Below are positions 1-7,261 of a DNA stretch of 20,505 nt, piece by piece. The DNA is from Eubacteriales bacterium (GTDB lineage Bacteria; Bacillota; Clostridia; Peptostreptococcales; Acidaminobacteraceae). Within the stretch, counting starts at the first letter, position 1. Each line of letters begins with the position of its first letter. The notes under the pieces were generated by a model that was given only the letters and a program-made list of their open reading frames with translations, was not told the DNA's origin and searched no databases. Location of the stretch: NCBI GenBank assembly GCA_030625285.1, contig DAOURC010000002.1, positions 1 through 20,505 on the forward strand. Direction: 5' to 3'. Made by a program: the position numbers and the translations under genes.

Positions 1-65
1 TTTTGTGCTAATTCTGGATTTGAATTGCCAGAAAAAATTTTAATTTTTTTTCCTTGAGTATGCAT
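1..65 (-). CDS. prs: Ribose-phosphate pyrophosphokinase, N-terminal fragment (continues beyond the window)
   Basis: Only the first 22 codons or so are inside the window. The product begins MHTQGKKIKIFSGNSNPELA; the IKIFSGNSNPELA stretch is the typical start of PRPP synthetase, which makes 5-phosphoribosyl diphosphate from ribose-5-phosphate and ATP. The ATG at 65..63 is preceded by AGGAGG with normal spacing. Only 12 bp separate it from the glmU stop and no promoter fits there, so it should be co-transcribed with glmU. The glmU-prs order is the common Firmicute arrangement, which supports the call despite the short fragment. Confidence 0.9.
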   Translation of the reverse strand, partial: MHTQGKKIKIFSGNSNPELAQ

Positions 66-77
66 TTAGTCCTCCTA

Positions 78-1442
78 CTATTTCTTTCTTTTTCGAGTTA
101 CCCATCCTTCAATATTCCTTTGTTTCTCACGACCAATAGCTAATGATTCTGCAGGAACTTCTTTTGTAACGGTTGTTCCAGCCGCCACATATGCATTCGC
201 TTTTACAGATACTGGAGCAATCAAGTTTACATTGCATCCGATGAATGAATTATCATGAATCGTTGTCCTGTTTTTGTTCACTCCATCATAATTTACAAAG
301 ACAACACCACAACCAAGATTTACATTTTTACCAACATCTCCATCTCCAACATAAGTGAGATGGGATATTTTTGTATTATCTCCGATATTAGAGTTTTTAA
401 CTTCTACAAAATCGCCAATTTTTACTTCGTTTCCAATATTTGAACCGGGTCTGATATACGCATAAGGACCAACTTTAGTGGATTGGCCAACTTTGCTATC
501 CATCACTTGCGACTCTTTAATTACCGCCCCTTGTTCAATTATCGAATTCTCAATCATTGTTCTAGGTCCTATCTCGCATTTATTTCCAACAACGGTTTTT
601 CCTTTTAAGATAGTACCAGGATAAATAATAGTATCGCTGCCTATAATTACGTCTGATTCAACATAGGTATTGTCCGGGTCTATAATCGTCACACCCTCTA
701 TCATCAATTTCTCATTTATCCTATGTCTTAATATCTTTTCTGCCTGAGCTAATTGCACCCTATTATTAATTCCTAATAATTCAGTATAATCTTCTATGCA
801 ATAAGCGTCTACATTATAACCCTCCTGATTAAAAATTTCTACTAAATCAGTCAAATAAAATTCGTTTTGTTTATTATCATTATTAATATCGTCAATATGC
901 TTTATTAAAAGCGAACTATTTATTAAATATATACCACTATTCACTTCGTTTAATTTTCTTTCGCTATCATTTGCGTCTTTTTCTTCAACTATTTTAGTGA
1001 ATTTATCATTTTCTCTTATAATTCTACCGTACCCTTTAGGATTCGGTACCTCCATTGTCATTACGCTTAAATCCAAATCGCTTTCATTATAAAATTCAAT
1101 AAAACTCTCTATAGTTTCATTTTTTATTAAAGGTGTATCACCATAGAGAATCAATACCGTTTGATTTTCTTGAATTTGGTCCATACTTATCTTCACAGCA
1201 TGCCCTGTTCCCAATTGCTCATTTTGAACAGCATAATCAACATCCAAATGAGACAGCTCGCTTTCAACTACAATTGATTGATGCCCTATCACCACTACAG
1301 GTTTTTGTTTTCCAATCGCCGAAGATAATCTTATTACATGTTCCACTAGTGGAATCCCTGCAATCTTATGCAGCACCTTTGGTTTTTCTGATTTCATTCT
1401 TGTACCTTGACCCGCCGCCAATATTATCGATTTAATTTCCAT
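78..1442 (-). CDS. glmU: Bifunctional UDP-N-acetylglucosamine pyrophosphorylase / glucosamine-1-phosphate N-acetyltransferase GlmU
   Basis: This is a cytoplasmic two-domain enzyme that acetylates glucosamine-1-phosphate and then uridylates it to UDP-GlcNAc, the precursor of peptidoglycan and wall polymers. Its 454 residues match the usual family length. Residues 1 to about 230 are the nucleotidyltransferase domain with the signature LAAGQGTRMKSEKPK (8-22) and GDTPL. From about 250 to the end there are hexapeptide repeats of a left-handed beta-helix, and H361 in SHLTYVGDGDVG matches the E. coli catalytic base His363. The reading frame is open for 10 more codons upstream, but the ATG at 1442 has GGAGG six bases ahead, and the upstream extension falls in the spoVG terminator. 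The gene lies between spoVG and prs, as in Bacillus and clostridia. Confidence 0.97.
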   Translation of the reverse strand: MEIKSIILAAGQGTRMKSEKPKVLHKIAGIPLVEHVIRLSSAIGKQKPVVVIGHQSIVVESELSHLDVDYAVQNEQLGTGHAVKISMDQIQENQTVLILYGDTPLIKNETIESFIEFYNESDLDLSVMTMEVPNPKGYGRIIRENDKFTKIVEEKDANDSERKLNEVNSGIYLINSSLLIKHIDDINNDNKQNEFYLTDLVEIFNQEGYNVDAYCIEDYTELLGINNRVQLAQAEKILRHRINEKLMIEGVTIIDPDNTYVESDVIIGSDTIIYPGTILKGKTVVGNKCEIGPRTMIENSIIEQGAVIKESQVMDSKVGQSTKVGPYAYIRPGSNIGNEVKIGDFVEVKNSNIGDNTKISHLTYVGDGDVGKNVNLGCGVVFVNYDGVNKNRTTIHDNSFIGCNVNLIAPVSVKANAYVAAGTTVTKEVPAESLAIGREKQRNIEGWVTRKRKK

Positions 1443-1457
1443 ACTATCCTCCACAGA

Positions 1458-1483
1458 CAAAAAGAGATTCATACGAATCTCTT
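1458..1483 (-). terminator. Intrinsic terminator across the spoVG stop codon (probable attenuator of glmU-prs)
   Basis: On the minus strand AAGAGATTC, loop GTAT, GAATCTCTT form a 9-bp stem followed by a T run. The 5' arm includes the first two bases of the spoVG stop codon. The glmU ATG lies only 15 bp downstream, which leaves no room for a separate promoter, so glmU-prs transcription through this point must depend on read-through or on a promoter inside spoVG. Confidence 0.8.
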
Positions 1484-1757
1484 ATTCTTCTTTATTTACG
1501 TCAACTTTCACTTTTTCGTATTCTTCAAATATTCTATCTTGAATCAAATTTCTAGTTTCTGAATTAATCGGATGCGCAATATCTCTATAATCACCCTCAG
1601 CGACTTTCCTACTAGGCATTGCAACAAACAAACCATTTTGTCCATCGATAATTTTAATATCGTGAACTACAAACGCGTCATCAAAAGTCACTGAAACAAT
1701 CGCCTTCATTTTACCATCATTACTCAATTTTCTGATTCTAACATCTGTGATATTCAT
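1482..1757 (-). CDS. spoVG: SpoVG family RNA/DNA-binding regulator
   Basis: A 91-residue protein starting [11 protein letters not shown], with [17 protein letters not shown] and [20 protein letters not shown], the well-conserved core of SpoVG. Family members bind nucleic acids site-specifically and affect sporulation septation, capsule and virulence genes; the targets here are not visible. The length is normal. The acidic tail ([14 protein letters not shown]) is variable in the family. The ATG at 1757 has an AGGTAGGG-type ribosome binding site seven bases upstream. The gene has its own promoter (1797-1826) and its stop codon is built into a terminator hairpin. The yabJ/ridA gene that stands between purR and spoVG in Bacillus subtilis is absent. 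Confidence 0.96.
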   Translation of the reverse strand: MNITDVRIRKLSNDGKMKAIVSVTFDDAFVVHDIKIIDGQNGLFVAMPSRKVAEGDYRDIAHPINSETRNLIQDRIFEEYEKVKVDVNKEE

Positions 1758-1796
1758 ATATTTCCCTACCTTTCGTCAATGCTGTCTATACCATAA

Positions 1797-1826
1797 ATAA
1801 TATCATATTTTTCACAAAAAATGTAA
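1797..1826 (-). promoter_or_regulatory. Predicted sigma-A promoter of spoVG
   Basis: On the minus strand, TTACAT (1826..1821), an 18-bp spacer and TATTAT (1802..1797), with an upstream TG making an extended -10 (TGaTATTAT). It lies in the 82-bp gap between purR and spoVG, about 40 bp from the spoVG start. In B. subtilis spoVG depends on sigma-H; I saw no clear sigma-H site here, but an AT-rich gap makes that judgement weak. Confidence 0.5.
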
Positions 1827-1839
1827 TATTATTAACAAT

Positions 1840-2634
1840 TTATTTAATATTTGAACTAACGTTCAAAACATTCTCTGCAATATTCATTTTCAAAATGGAA
1901 TAGTAATCTTCAATCATCTTTTCGTTTTGTCCTATATTCTCCATAAAGACCGCCTTTCCAACTACTTCCGAGTCGAACTCTCTTACCAAATCCATCATTC
2001 CGCGAATCGTTCCGCCACCCTTTAAGAAATCATCTACAATGAGAACTTTGCTATTCGCTTTGATAGATCTTTTAGCACAATACATCGTCTGAAGCTTACC
2101 AGTAGTTCCAGAAACATAATTGATACTGATAGTGGCGCCTTCCGATACTCGATTATCCTTCCGCGTAACCACCAGGGGAACATTTAAAAAATTCGCAGTC
2201 ATAATCGCGATAGGTATTCCTTTGGTTTCCACCGTCATGACATAATCAATCTCATTTTCAGAAAACTCCTGAGCAATTATCTCACCTAAATCTTTCACAA
2301 TATGAGGACTATAAAGAATATCCGCATAATACAGAAATCCACCTGGAATCAATCGATTTGTATCTTCCAATTCTCGAATGATTTTCGAGACGATTTCTTC
2401 TTTGTTTTCATCACTTATATATGGTTTTATAACCACCCCGCCAGATGCTCCTGTTATTGTATCTATTCTGCCTAAATCAAGTTCGTTGAATATTCTTTTC
2501 AATATCATTATATCTTCACTTACACTCGATTTTGCCGCCGCCAATTTATCTACAAAATAATTTAATGTAAAAACTTGACCAGGATAATCTGTAAGCTTTT
2601 TCAGTATTGCGCCGACTCTCATATTTCTTTTCAT
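1840..2634 (-). CDS. purR: Purine operon repressor PurR (PRPP-responsive)
   Basis: A cytoplasmic transcriptional repressor of purine synthesis genes; in Firmicutes PRPP binding releases it from DNA. Residues 1 to about 75 form a winged helix-turn-helix (LAAAKSSVSEDIMILKRIF). The rest is a type I phosphoribosyltransferase-like domain with VMTVETKGIP and the PRPP-binding motif VLIVDDFLKGGGT (197-209). The length of 264 is close to the B. subtilis protein. The ATG at 2634 follows GGTGGGTGG; a second Met four codons in is less well spaced. It is divergent from murC and has a strong promoter overlapped by a PurBox-like sequence, which suggests autoregulation. Confidence 0.96.
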   Translation of the reverse strand: MKRNMRVGAILKKLTDYPGQVFTLNYFVDKLAAAKSSVSEDIMILKRIFNELDLGRIDTITGASGGVVIKPYISDENKEEIVSKIIRELEDTNRLIPGGFLYYADILYSPHIVKDLGEIIAQEFSENEIDYVMTVETKGIPIAIMTANFLNVPLVVTRKDNRVSEGATISINYVSGTTGKLQTMYCAKRSIKANSKVLIVDDFLKGGGTIRGMMDLVREFDSEVVGKAVFMENIGQNEKMIEDYYSILKMNIAENVLNVSSNIK

Positions 2635-2675
2635 AAACTCTAACCACCCACCGTATATTTCCTCTTATTACATTA

Positions 2676-2704
2676 ATAATATTCGTTTTCTATAAACTTA
2701 TCAA
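2676..2704 (-). promoter_or_regulatory. Predicted sigma-A promoter of purR
   Basis: TTGATA (2704..2699), exactly 17 bp, then TATTAT (2681..2676) on the minus strand, 41 bp upstream of the purR ATG. Five of six bases match at -35 and at -10. Confidence 0.65.
2678..2690 (-). promoter_or_regulatory. PurBox-like sequence in the purR promoter
   Basis: GAAAACGAATATT on the minus strand matches 10 of 13 positions of the Firmicute PurBox AWWWCCGAACWWT, including the central CGAA. It covers the downstream part of the spacer and runs into the -10 element, a position suited to repression. Only one box is evident, whereas PurR usually binds a tandem or palindromic pair, so this is tentative. Confidence 0.35.
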
Positions 2705-2741
2705 TCAATTTAATAAATTTATTTAATTTATTTGATTACTA

Positions 2742-2750
2742 TGATATACT
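2742..2750 (+). promoter_or_regulatory. Extended -10 promoter element of murC
   Basis: TGATATACT combines an extended TG with TATACT as the -10, ending 31 bp before the murC ATG. The -35 position (2722-2727, TTTAAT) is poor, as is common for extended -10 promoters. Confidence 0.5.
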
Positions 2751-2781
2751 TCTTGTTGCATTAACAATTAGGAGAGGTAAA

Positions 2782-4155
2782 ATGATTGATATGAATTCAT
2801 TAAAAAATGTACATTTAATCGGCATCGGAGGCATTGGCGTCAGCGCTTTAGCGGAGATACTTATACATAATAATATCAAAGTTACAGGTTCTGATATTCA
2901 TTCATCAGAGATAACAAAGCATCTAGAAACTCTCGGTGTGGAAATATTTTATAATCACTCAGAGGACAACATTCATTCAGATATGGATTTACTTGTTTAC
3001 TCGTCAGCGGTTGGAGAAAACAACGCAGAGATGAAAAAAGCAAAGGATTTACAAATTCCAATAATGAGCCGCTCAGAAATACAAGGAATAATAATGAAAG
3101 ATTTCGAATCTTCAATTGCTATCGCTGGGGCTCATGGTAAAACCACAGCAACTTCAATGACCTCGGTTATTTTCAACCAAACCGATTTAGATCCTACTGT
3201 TTTAATAGGGGCGATTGTACCTGAAATCGGCGGGAATGCTAAAATCGGAAATAGCAATATCATAATAACTGAAGCATGTGAATATAAGGAGAATTTCTTA
3301 GATTTCCATTATAATACTGCTGTTGTTTTAAATATCGACGAGGATCATTTAGATTATTTTGAAGATCTAAATCATATAGTTGATGCTTTTACAAAATTCG
3401 CAAATCAACTACCTACTAAAAAAGGTCAGTTGATAATTAACAACGACGATTTCAATGCGAAAAAAATTCTCTCGCATTTAACTATCGACAACGTTATAAC
3501 CTTCGGTATTTCCAACGATTCCAACTACACTGCAACAAACATTACTTACAGCGATTTGGGAACACCAAAATTCGACTTGCTTTTCAACGGTGAATTAGCG
3601 GGTAAAATTGAATTGTCGATTCCCGGAAGACATAATATCTACAATAGTTTAGCAGCAATTTCAATTGCACATAATTATGGGATAGAATTCGACATTATTC
3701 AAAATGCCCTTCGTTCTTTTAAAGGAGCCCAGAGAAGATTTGAATTCAAAGGTACTTATAACGGCGCTAAAATCATAGATGATTATGCCCATCATCCCTC
3801 GGAGATTAAAGCAACACTTGAAGCAGCCAAGAAAATACAGGATAAAAAAATCATAGTAGCTTTTCAACCACACACCTATACAAGGACAAAAGAATTGCTA
3901 AGCGAATTTTCTTTAGCTTTTGAAAATGCGGATGAAATTATTATAACTGATATATACGCCGCTAGAGAGACTGATGATTTAGGAATTCATTCAAAAGATT
4001 TGACAGAGCTAATTGTCAAAAACGGGAAAAAAGCCACCTATTGTGCTTCGTTTGACGAAGCCAAAGAATACTTGATTCAAAAACTTGACGAAAATACACT
4101 TTTCTTCACAATGGGCGCAGGAAATATTTATCTGCTCGGTGAAATGCTTATATAA
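2782..4155 (+). CDS. murC: UDP-N-acetylmuramate--L-alanine ligase MurC
   Basis: A cytoplasmic ATP-dependent ligase adding L-Ala to UDP-MurNAc, the first amino-acid step of the peptidoglycan stem peptide. Its 457 residues match the family. The N-terminal Rossmann domain shows HLIGIGGIGVSALA (11-24); the central Mur ligase domain has the P-loop AGAHGKTT (115-122) and NIDEDHLDYF; the C-terminal domain carries DDYAHHPSEI and AFQPHTYTR, typical of MurC. The ATG follows AGGAGAGG with 4-5 bases of spacing; an in-frame Met three codons later is too far from that site. The gene is monocistronic, divergent from purR, with a hairpin terminator right after the stop. Divergent murC/purR is common in clostridia. 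Confidence 0.98.
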   Translation: MIDMNSLKNVHLIGIGGIGVSALAEILIHNNIKVTGSDIHSSEITKHLETLGVEIFYNHSEDNIHSDMDLLVYSSAVGENNAEMKKAKDLQIPIMSRSEIQGIIMKDFESSIAIAGAHGKTTATSMTSVIFNQTDLDPTVLIGAIVPEIGGNAKIGNSNIIITEACEYKENFLDFHYNTAVVLNIDEDHLDYFEDLNHIVDAFTKFANQLPTKKGQLIINNDDFNAKKILSHLTIDNVITFGISNDSNYTATNITYSDLGTPKFDLLFNGELAGKIELSIPGRHNIYNSLAAISIAHNYGIEFDIIQNALRSFKGAQRRFEFKGTYNGAKIIDDYAHHPSEIKATLEAAKKIQDKKIIVAFQPHTYTRTKELLSEFSLAFENADEIIITDIYAARETDDLGIHSKDLTELIVKNGKKATYCASFDEAKEYLIQKLDENTLFFTMGAGNIYLLGEMLI

Positions 4156-4157
4156 CA

Positions 4158-4190
4158 AAGAACAGGATAAAATCCTGTTCTTATTTTTTT
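4158..4190 (+). terminator. Strong intrinsic terminator of murC, shared with the convergent gene
   Basis: AAGAACAGGAT, loop AAA, ATCCTGTTCTT form an 11-bp perfect stem followed by ATTTTTTT. The 3' arm carries the stop codon of the opposing small gene at 4181. In the minus direction the U tract is weaker (TTTGTTAT), so termination may work mainly for murC. Confidence 0.9.
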
Positions 4191-4369
4191 CTATAATATT
4201 TATACAAAAACAAACCAGTCACTCCAAAAGGCAGGGGAATAGCAATGATCAATATAATCCACTCTATAGCGTTTCTTGGTTTGATTATCTCTATAGCCTT
4301 GTTAACGCCCTTTATACTTTTGCCGATTCCAGAAAAAACAACATATACTGCATAAAATAAGATTTTCAT
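4181..4369 (-). CDS. Small membrane protein of unknown function (62 aa)
   Basis: I do not recognise this family. The product begins MKILFYAVYVVF, has a moderately hydrophobic N-terminus with Lys residues, then one clear hydrophobic segment at about 37-55 (WIILIIAIPLPFGVTGLFL) and a basic tail YKYYRKK, which suggests a cytosolic C-terminus by the positive-inside rule. The segment distantly resembles the short N-terminal membrane module of phospholipase-D-like proteins, but not enough to name it. Its ATG shares one base with the TAA of the upstream gene (TAATG), so translation is probably coupled; a GGGAG lies about 12 bases ahead. Overlapping start and position in a gene cluster favour a real gene. 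Confidence 0.6.
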   Translation of the reverse strand: MKILFYAVYVVFSGIGKSIKGVNKAIEIIKPRNAIEWIILIIAIPLPFGVTGLFLYKYYRKK

Positions 4370-5019
4370 TAGATATATTTACTCCCTTCTCTTACACTTA
4401 ATTTTTGCAAATGATTATTCTCGATAAATTCCTTGACCCAATCAGGGTTTGTCTTTGAATATTCTCTTAAAATCCAACCTATTGCCTTAGCGATAAAAAA
4501 TTCATTATCCATATTGTTATTCAAAATAATCTCTTTAAGAACTTCTACATTCGTTTTCTCTTTATACTTCAATTGAAACAGTATGCTACTTCTTTTAAGC
4601 CACATATTATCGCTCTCAGACCAACTCGACACAACTTCTATCAATTCTGGATACTTAAGACATAATGTACCTACCACCTTGCTCGATAACAGATCCACAG
4701 TATCCCACCATGATTTTTCAGTTATCAACTTCTCGACATTATATATATCTTCTTTATTAAGATTATCCTTTAACGAAACAATGTAGTCCATTGCAATATA
4801 TTGAAATTCTCTTTCAGGCAAATTCCATAATGTAAAAACAATATCCCAATCAACTTCTTTTGTTTTTTTTGCATCTTTGATGAATTCTTTTTGTAGAGAA
4901 CTTCTCTGATCCTTTTGTATTCCAAGAAATTCAAATTGATCTTTCATATAGGCCTTCATACTATTGGCTTTTTCATAATTTCGATTTTCATGAAAAGAAT
5001 TTATCAGTTTCTGATACAT
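4369..5019 (-). CDS. AlkD-type DNA alkylation repair enzyme (HEAT-like repeat DNA glycosylase)
   Basis: Members of the AlkC/AlkD family remove bulky or cationic alkylated bases (for example 3-methyladenine, 7-methylguanine) without base flipping. The 216-residue all-helical protein has the AlkD signature KSWWDTVD: W105 and D109 align with Trp109 and the essential Asp113 of Bacillus cereus AlkD, R143 (WLKRSS) with Arg148, and W182 (GWILREY) with Trp187, so the active site looks intact. An open frame extends 11 codons upstream, but AAGGAG lies inside that extension, so I chose the ATG at 5019; the GTG directly before it is an alternative. It starts four bases after the clc stop, so it is co-transcribed with clc. 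Confidence 0.88.
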   Translation of the reverse strand: MYQKLINSFHENRNYEKANSMKAYMKDQFEFLGIQKDQRSSLQKEFIKDAKKTKEVDWDIVFTLWNLPEREFQYIAMDYIVSLKDNLNKEDIYNVEKLITEKSWWDTVDLLSSKVVGTLCLKYPELIEVVSSWSESDNMWLKRSSILFQLKYKEKTNVEVLKEIILNNNMDNEFFIAKAIGWILREYSKTNPDWVKEFIENNHLQKLSVREGSKYI

Positions 5020-5023
5020 CACG

Positions 5024-6217
5024 TTATTCACTCCTTTTTCCCATAATTCCACTTACAACACGTTTGTTTAAGTAAGAACTAATTATACCCAAAATTATAA
5101 AAGGAATAAAAAACAGTTTATCTCCCATAATTCCAGCAAAGAGAAAGGCCGATGCAATCGGTGCATTTGAATATCCAGCCATCATTCCGACCATTCCTAA
5201 AATGTTGCAATAATTCGCCTGAAGACCAAATACCGAAACAGAATATCCTATCAATGTACCAATGTAAATCGCAGGACCAAATCCGCCTCCGACTCCACCG
5301 AATGAAAATGTGATTCCTGTAGCGATGAGTTTAAGAAAAATCAAGATAATTGCTGTATGTATCAACAATTCCCCATTTATCGTTATATGGTTGATATCTA
5401 TGTATAAATCGAATATTTGAGGATAAAAATACCCTATTGAACTCATTAATATTCCGCCGATTAAAGGATAGTAAAATTTTTCATTCTTTTTAATAAAAGA
5501 TTTTGATTTTTTTAGAATCACATCATAAACGCTTGAAACAAGGCCCGTTACAATACCTATTATCAATAATCTTATAACAATTTCTCCAATTGATAAATCG
5601 ACGCCGAAACGCTCAATATAAAAAAAATCTTCCTGTATAATGAATTTTGAAACAATCAATGCAGAAAATCCACCGATGAATATATATATCACTCGCCAGT
5701 TGATTTTATAATGAAATAAAATCTCAATGGCAAAAAAAGCTCCAAATAATGGATTTCCAAAAAATCCAGACAATGTAGCTGCAACACCCGCACCTATAAA
5801 ATACCGAATATCTTCTTTATCCAATTTTAGATTATATGCCACGTTTGATCCAATAGAACCGCCAATGTGAATCAGCGGACCAAACTTGCCTGCCGAAAAC
5901 CCGAATACTAAAGTAATAAATGTCAATAAAGATTTAACAAGAGTATCTTCAATGTTCATCACTTTATATCTTATGTTTTTAATTTCATCTTGTATCTCAT
6001 CAATTCCGAAATCAATATTATCACCGAGCATATACCTTCTTACAACAACTAAAAAAACAGAACCAATCAAAGGATAAATATACCAAATTTGTTTTGTTGC
6101 TAAACTTTCAGTTGAAGTTTTAATCGCCTCAAGTAAAAGTTCACCTATCAGGCTGGCAGCGAAACCCAACAACATAGCTAATATCAAATTTTTTAAAACA
6201 TCATTTAATTTTGCCAT
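5024..6217 (-). CDS. Divergent ClC-family chloride channel/transporter homologue
   Basis: A polytopic membrane protein of 397 residues with a ClC fold: internal GGSIGSNVAYNL, GVAATLSGFFGNPLFGAFFA and GGVGGGFGPAIYIG (the GxFxP anion-site motif, about 308-320). Several ClC key residues are replaced. GREGP reads GKFGP (110-114), so the gating glutamate (Glu148 in CLC-ec1) is Phe112; GSGIP reads DFGID (69-73); in FAIEI the position of the internal proton glutamate (Glu203) is Ile166. This fits an uncoupled, channel-like protein or altered substrate better than a Cl-/H+ antiporter, but that is inference. The ATG at 6217 follows GTGGTGGGA; the 21-codon upstream extension crosses a terminator. It sits downstream of the LCP gene and four bases ahead of alkD. 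Confidence 0.88.
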   Translation of the reverse strand: MAKLNDVLKNLILAMLLGFAASLIGELLLEAIKTSTESLATKQIWYIYPLIGSVFLVVVRRYMLGDNIDFGIDEIQDEIKNIRYKVMNIEDTLVKSLLTFITLVFGFSAGKFGPLIHIGGSIGSNVAYNLKLDKEDIRYFIGAGVAATLSGFFGNPLFGAFFAIEILFHYKINWRVIYIFIGGFSALIVSKFIIQEDFFYIERFGVDLSIGEIVIRLLIIGIVTGLVSSVYDVILKKSKSFIKKNEKFYYPLIGGILMSSIGYFYPQIFDLYIDINHITINGELLIHTAIILIFLKLIATGITFSFGGVGGGFGPAIYIGTLIGYSVSVFGLQANYCNILGMVGMMAGYSNAPIASAFLFAGIMGDKLFFIPFIILGIISSYLNKRVVSGIMGKRSE

Positions 6218-6236
6218 ATTATCCCACCACTTTTTT

Positions 6237-6263
6237 AAAAAAAAGACGACATAGTCGCCTTTA
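6237..6263 (-). terminator. Intrinsic terminator across the LCP gene stop codon, upstream of clc
   Basis: On the minus strand AAAGGCGAC, loop TAT, GTCGTCTTT make a 9-bp stem with one G-U pair, followed by a run of T. It includes the TAA of the LCP gene. The clc ATG is about 20 bp further on, so there is no space for a clc promoter; read-through would set clc-alkD expression. Confidence 0.8.
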
Positions 6264-7199
6264 TTGTTTATACATTTCAATCATCATTTGCTCAGTTTTA
6301 TCTGGATCGTGAATATAGAATCCATGTCCATCGCTACTTACTGTTCCAGGTATCCTATATCGATTCAAATTTTCTATTTCAAATCCAATAGCTTTTGTAG
6401 AGTAAAACAGCACCTTATCTATCGACATATTAGTCTTTACATATTCAAAAACTGTATTCGCTACAGTAGGTAATTTATAACTCAATGATTTCTTAGCAAT
6501 CAAAGTTAAAAAATTCTGCTGTCTTTCAATTCTAGGTAAGTCACCTTCCCCAGATTCTCCATTATTTTTTCTCCATCTAAGATACTCCATGGCTTTTTCG
6601 CCACTCAGTACCTGAGTTCCAGCTTTAATATCAATATTCAGCGGTGGATCAGCAACTTCATCGTCATATTTCATATCAAAAGGCACATCCACTTCAATAC
6701 CTCCCAATACATCTACAACAGCTTTAACGCCATTGTAATTCACCTTGACATAGTACTCGACGGGAATACCCAAAACCTCTTCCATAGTTGCTTTTAAACC
6801 TAAAGATCCGCCATCTTGTCCCGGGAATCCATAAACAGCATTGATTTTATTTTGTCCTTGCAGATCATGTCCAGGAACAGGGTTGTAAGTATCTCTCGGT
6901 ATAGAAATCAAGTCTACAATCTGTTTTTCAAAATCATAACTTGCTACCATGATAGTATCGGCACGCGCACCATCAGTTCCAAATAACAATACATTTACCC
7001 TATTGCTGTGTTCAATCAATCTCTCTAATTCAGTTTTCACATCTTTTTCGTCTATTTTTTCCTTATCGATATCCAACACTATTTCCTGCTCAACGCTGGA
7101 ATCGACATAATAATATTTATCAAATGCAAAAATTGCAGAACCTATAAATAGGGAAAAAATGATAAAAGCACCAATGAAAATTCTAAAATGACCTTTCAT
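6261..7199 (-). CDS. LytR-CpsA-Psr (LCP) family cell-wall polymer transferase
   Basis: LCP enzymes attach undecaprenyl-linked glycopolymers such as teichoic acids or capsule to peptidoglycan on the outer face of the membrane. The 312-residue protein has a short basic cytosolic start (MKGHFRIF), a single membrane anchor at about 8-26, and an extracellular LCP domain: NVLLFGTDGARADTIMVASY (69-88), SIPRDTY (99-105) with the Arg/Asp that contact the pyrophosphate and metal, NKINAVYGFPG, and YLRWRKNNGE with DLPRIERQQ. The ATG at 7199 has AAGGAG seven bases upstream; nine extra upstream codons are unlikely. It has its own promoter behind hbd and heads the cluster with clc and alkD. Confidence 0.94.
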   Translation of the reverse strand: MKGHFRIFIGAFIIFSLFIGSAIFAFDKYYYVDSSVEQEIVLDIDKEKIDEKDVKTELERLIEHSNRVNVLLFGTDGARADTIMVASYDFEKQIVDLISIPRDTYNPVPGHDLQGQNKINAVYGFPGQDGGSLGLKATMEEVLGIPVEYYVKVNYNGVKAVVDVLGGIEVDVPFDMKYDDEVADPPLNIDIKAGTQVLSGEKAMEYLRWRKNNGESGEGDLPRIERQQNFLTLIAKKSLSYKLPTVANTVFEYVKTNMSIDKVLFYSTKAIGFEIENLNRYRIPGTVSSDGHGFYIHDPDKTEQMMIEMYKQ

Positions 7200-7229
7200 C
7201 GAATTCTCCTTTCTAATGTTATCCATAAC

Positions 7230-7257
7230 ATTCTACCACATTCTTGTAATAAGGCAA
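7230..7257 (-). promoter_or_regulatory. Predicted sigma-A promoter of the LCP gene
   Basis: TTGCCT (7257..7252), 16 bp, TAGAAT (7235..7230) with an upstream TG (TGgTAGAAT, extended -10) on the minus strand, 30 bp ahead of the LCP ATG. It fills the gap between the hbd stop and the LCP start. I saw no strong terminator after hbd, so read-through from crt-hbd is possible. Confidence 0.5.
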
Positions 7258-7261
7258 GTTC

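Noticed and set aside
1443..1472. Ten-codon N-terminal extension of GlmU
   Set aside because: The extension covers the spoVG terminator and GlmU's own ribosome binding site, so the ATG at 1442 is the start.
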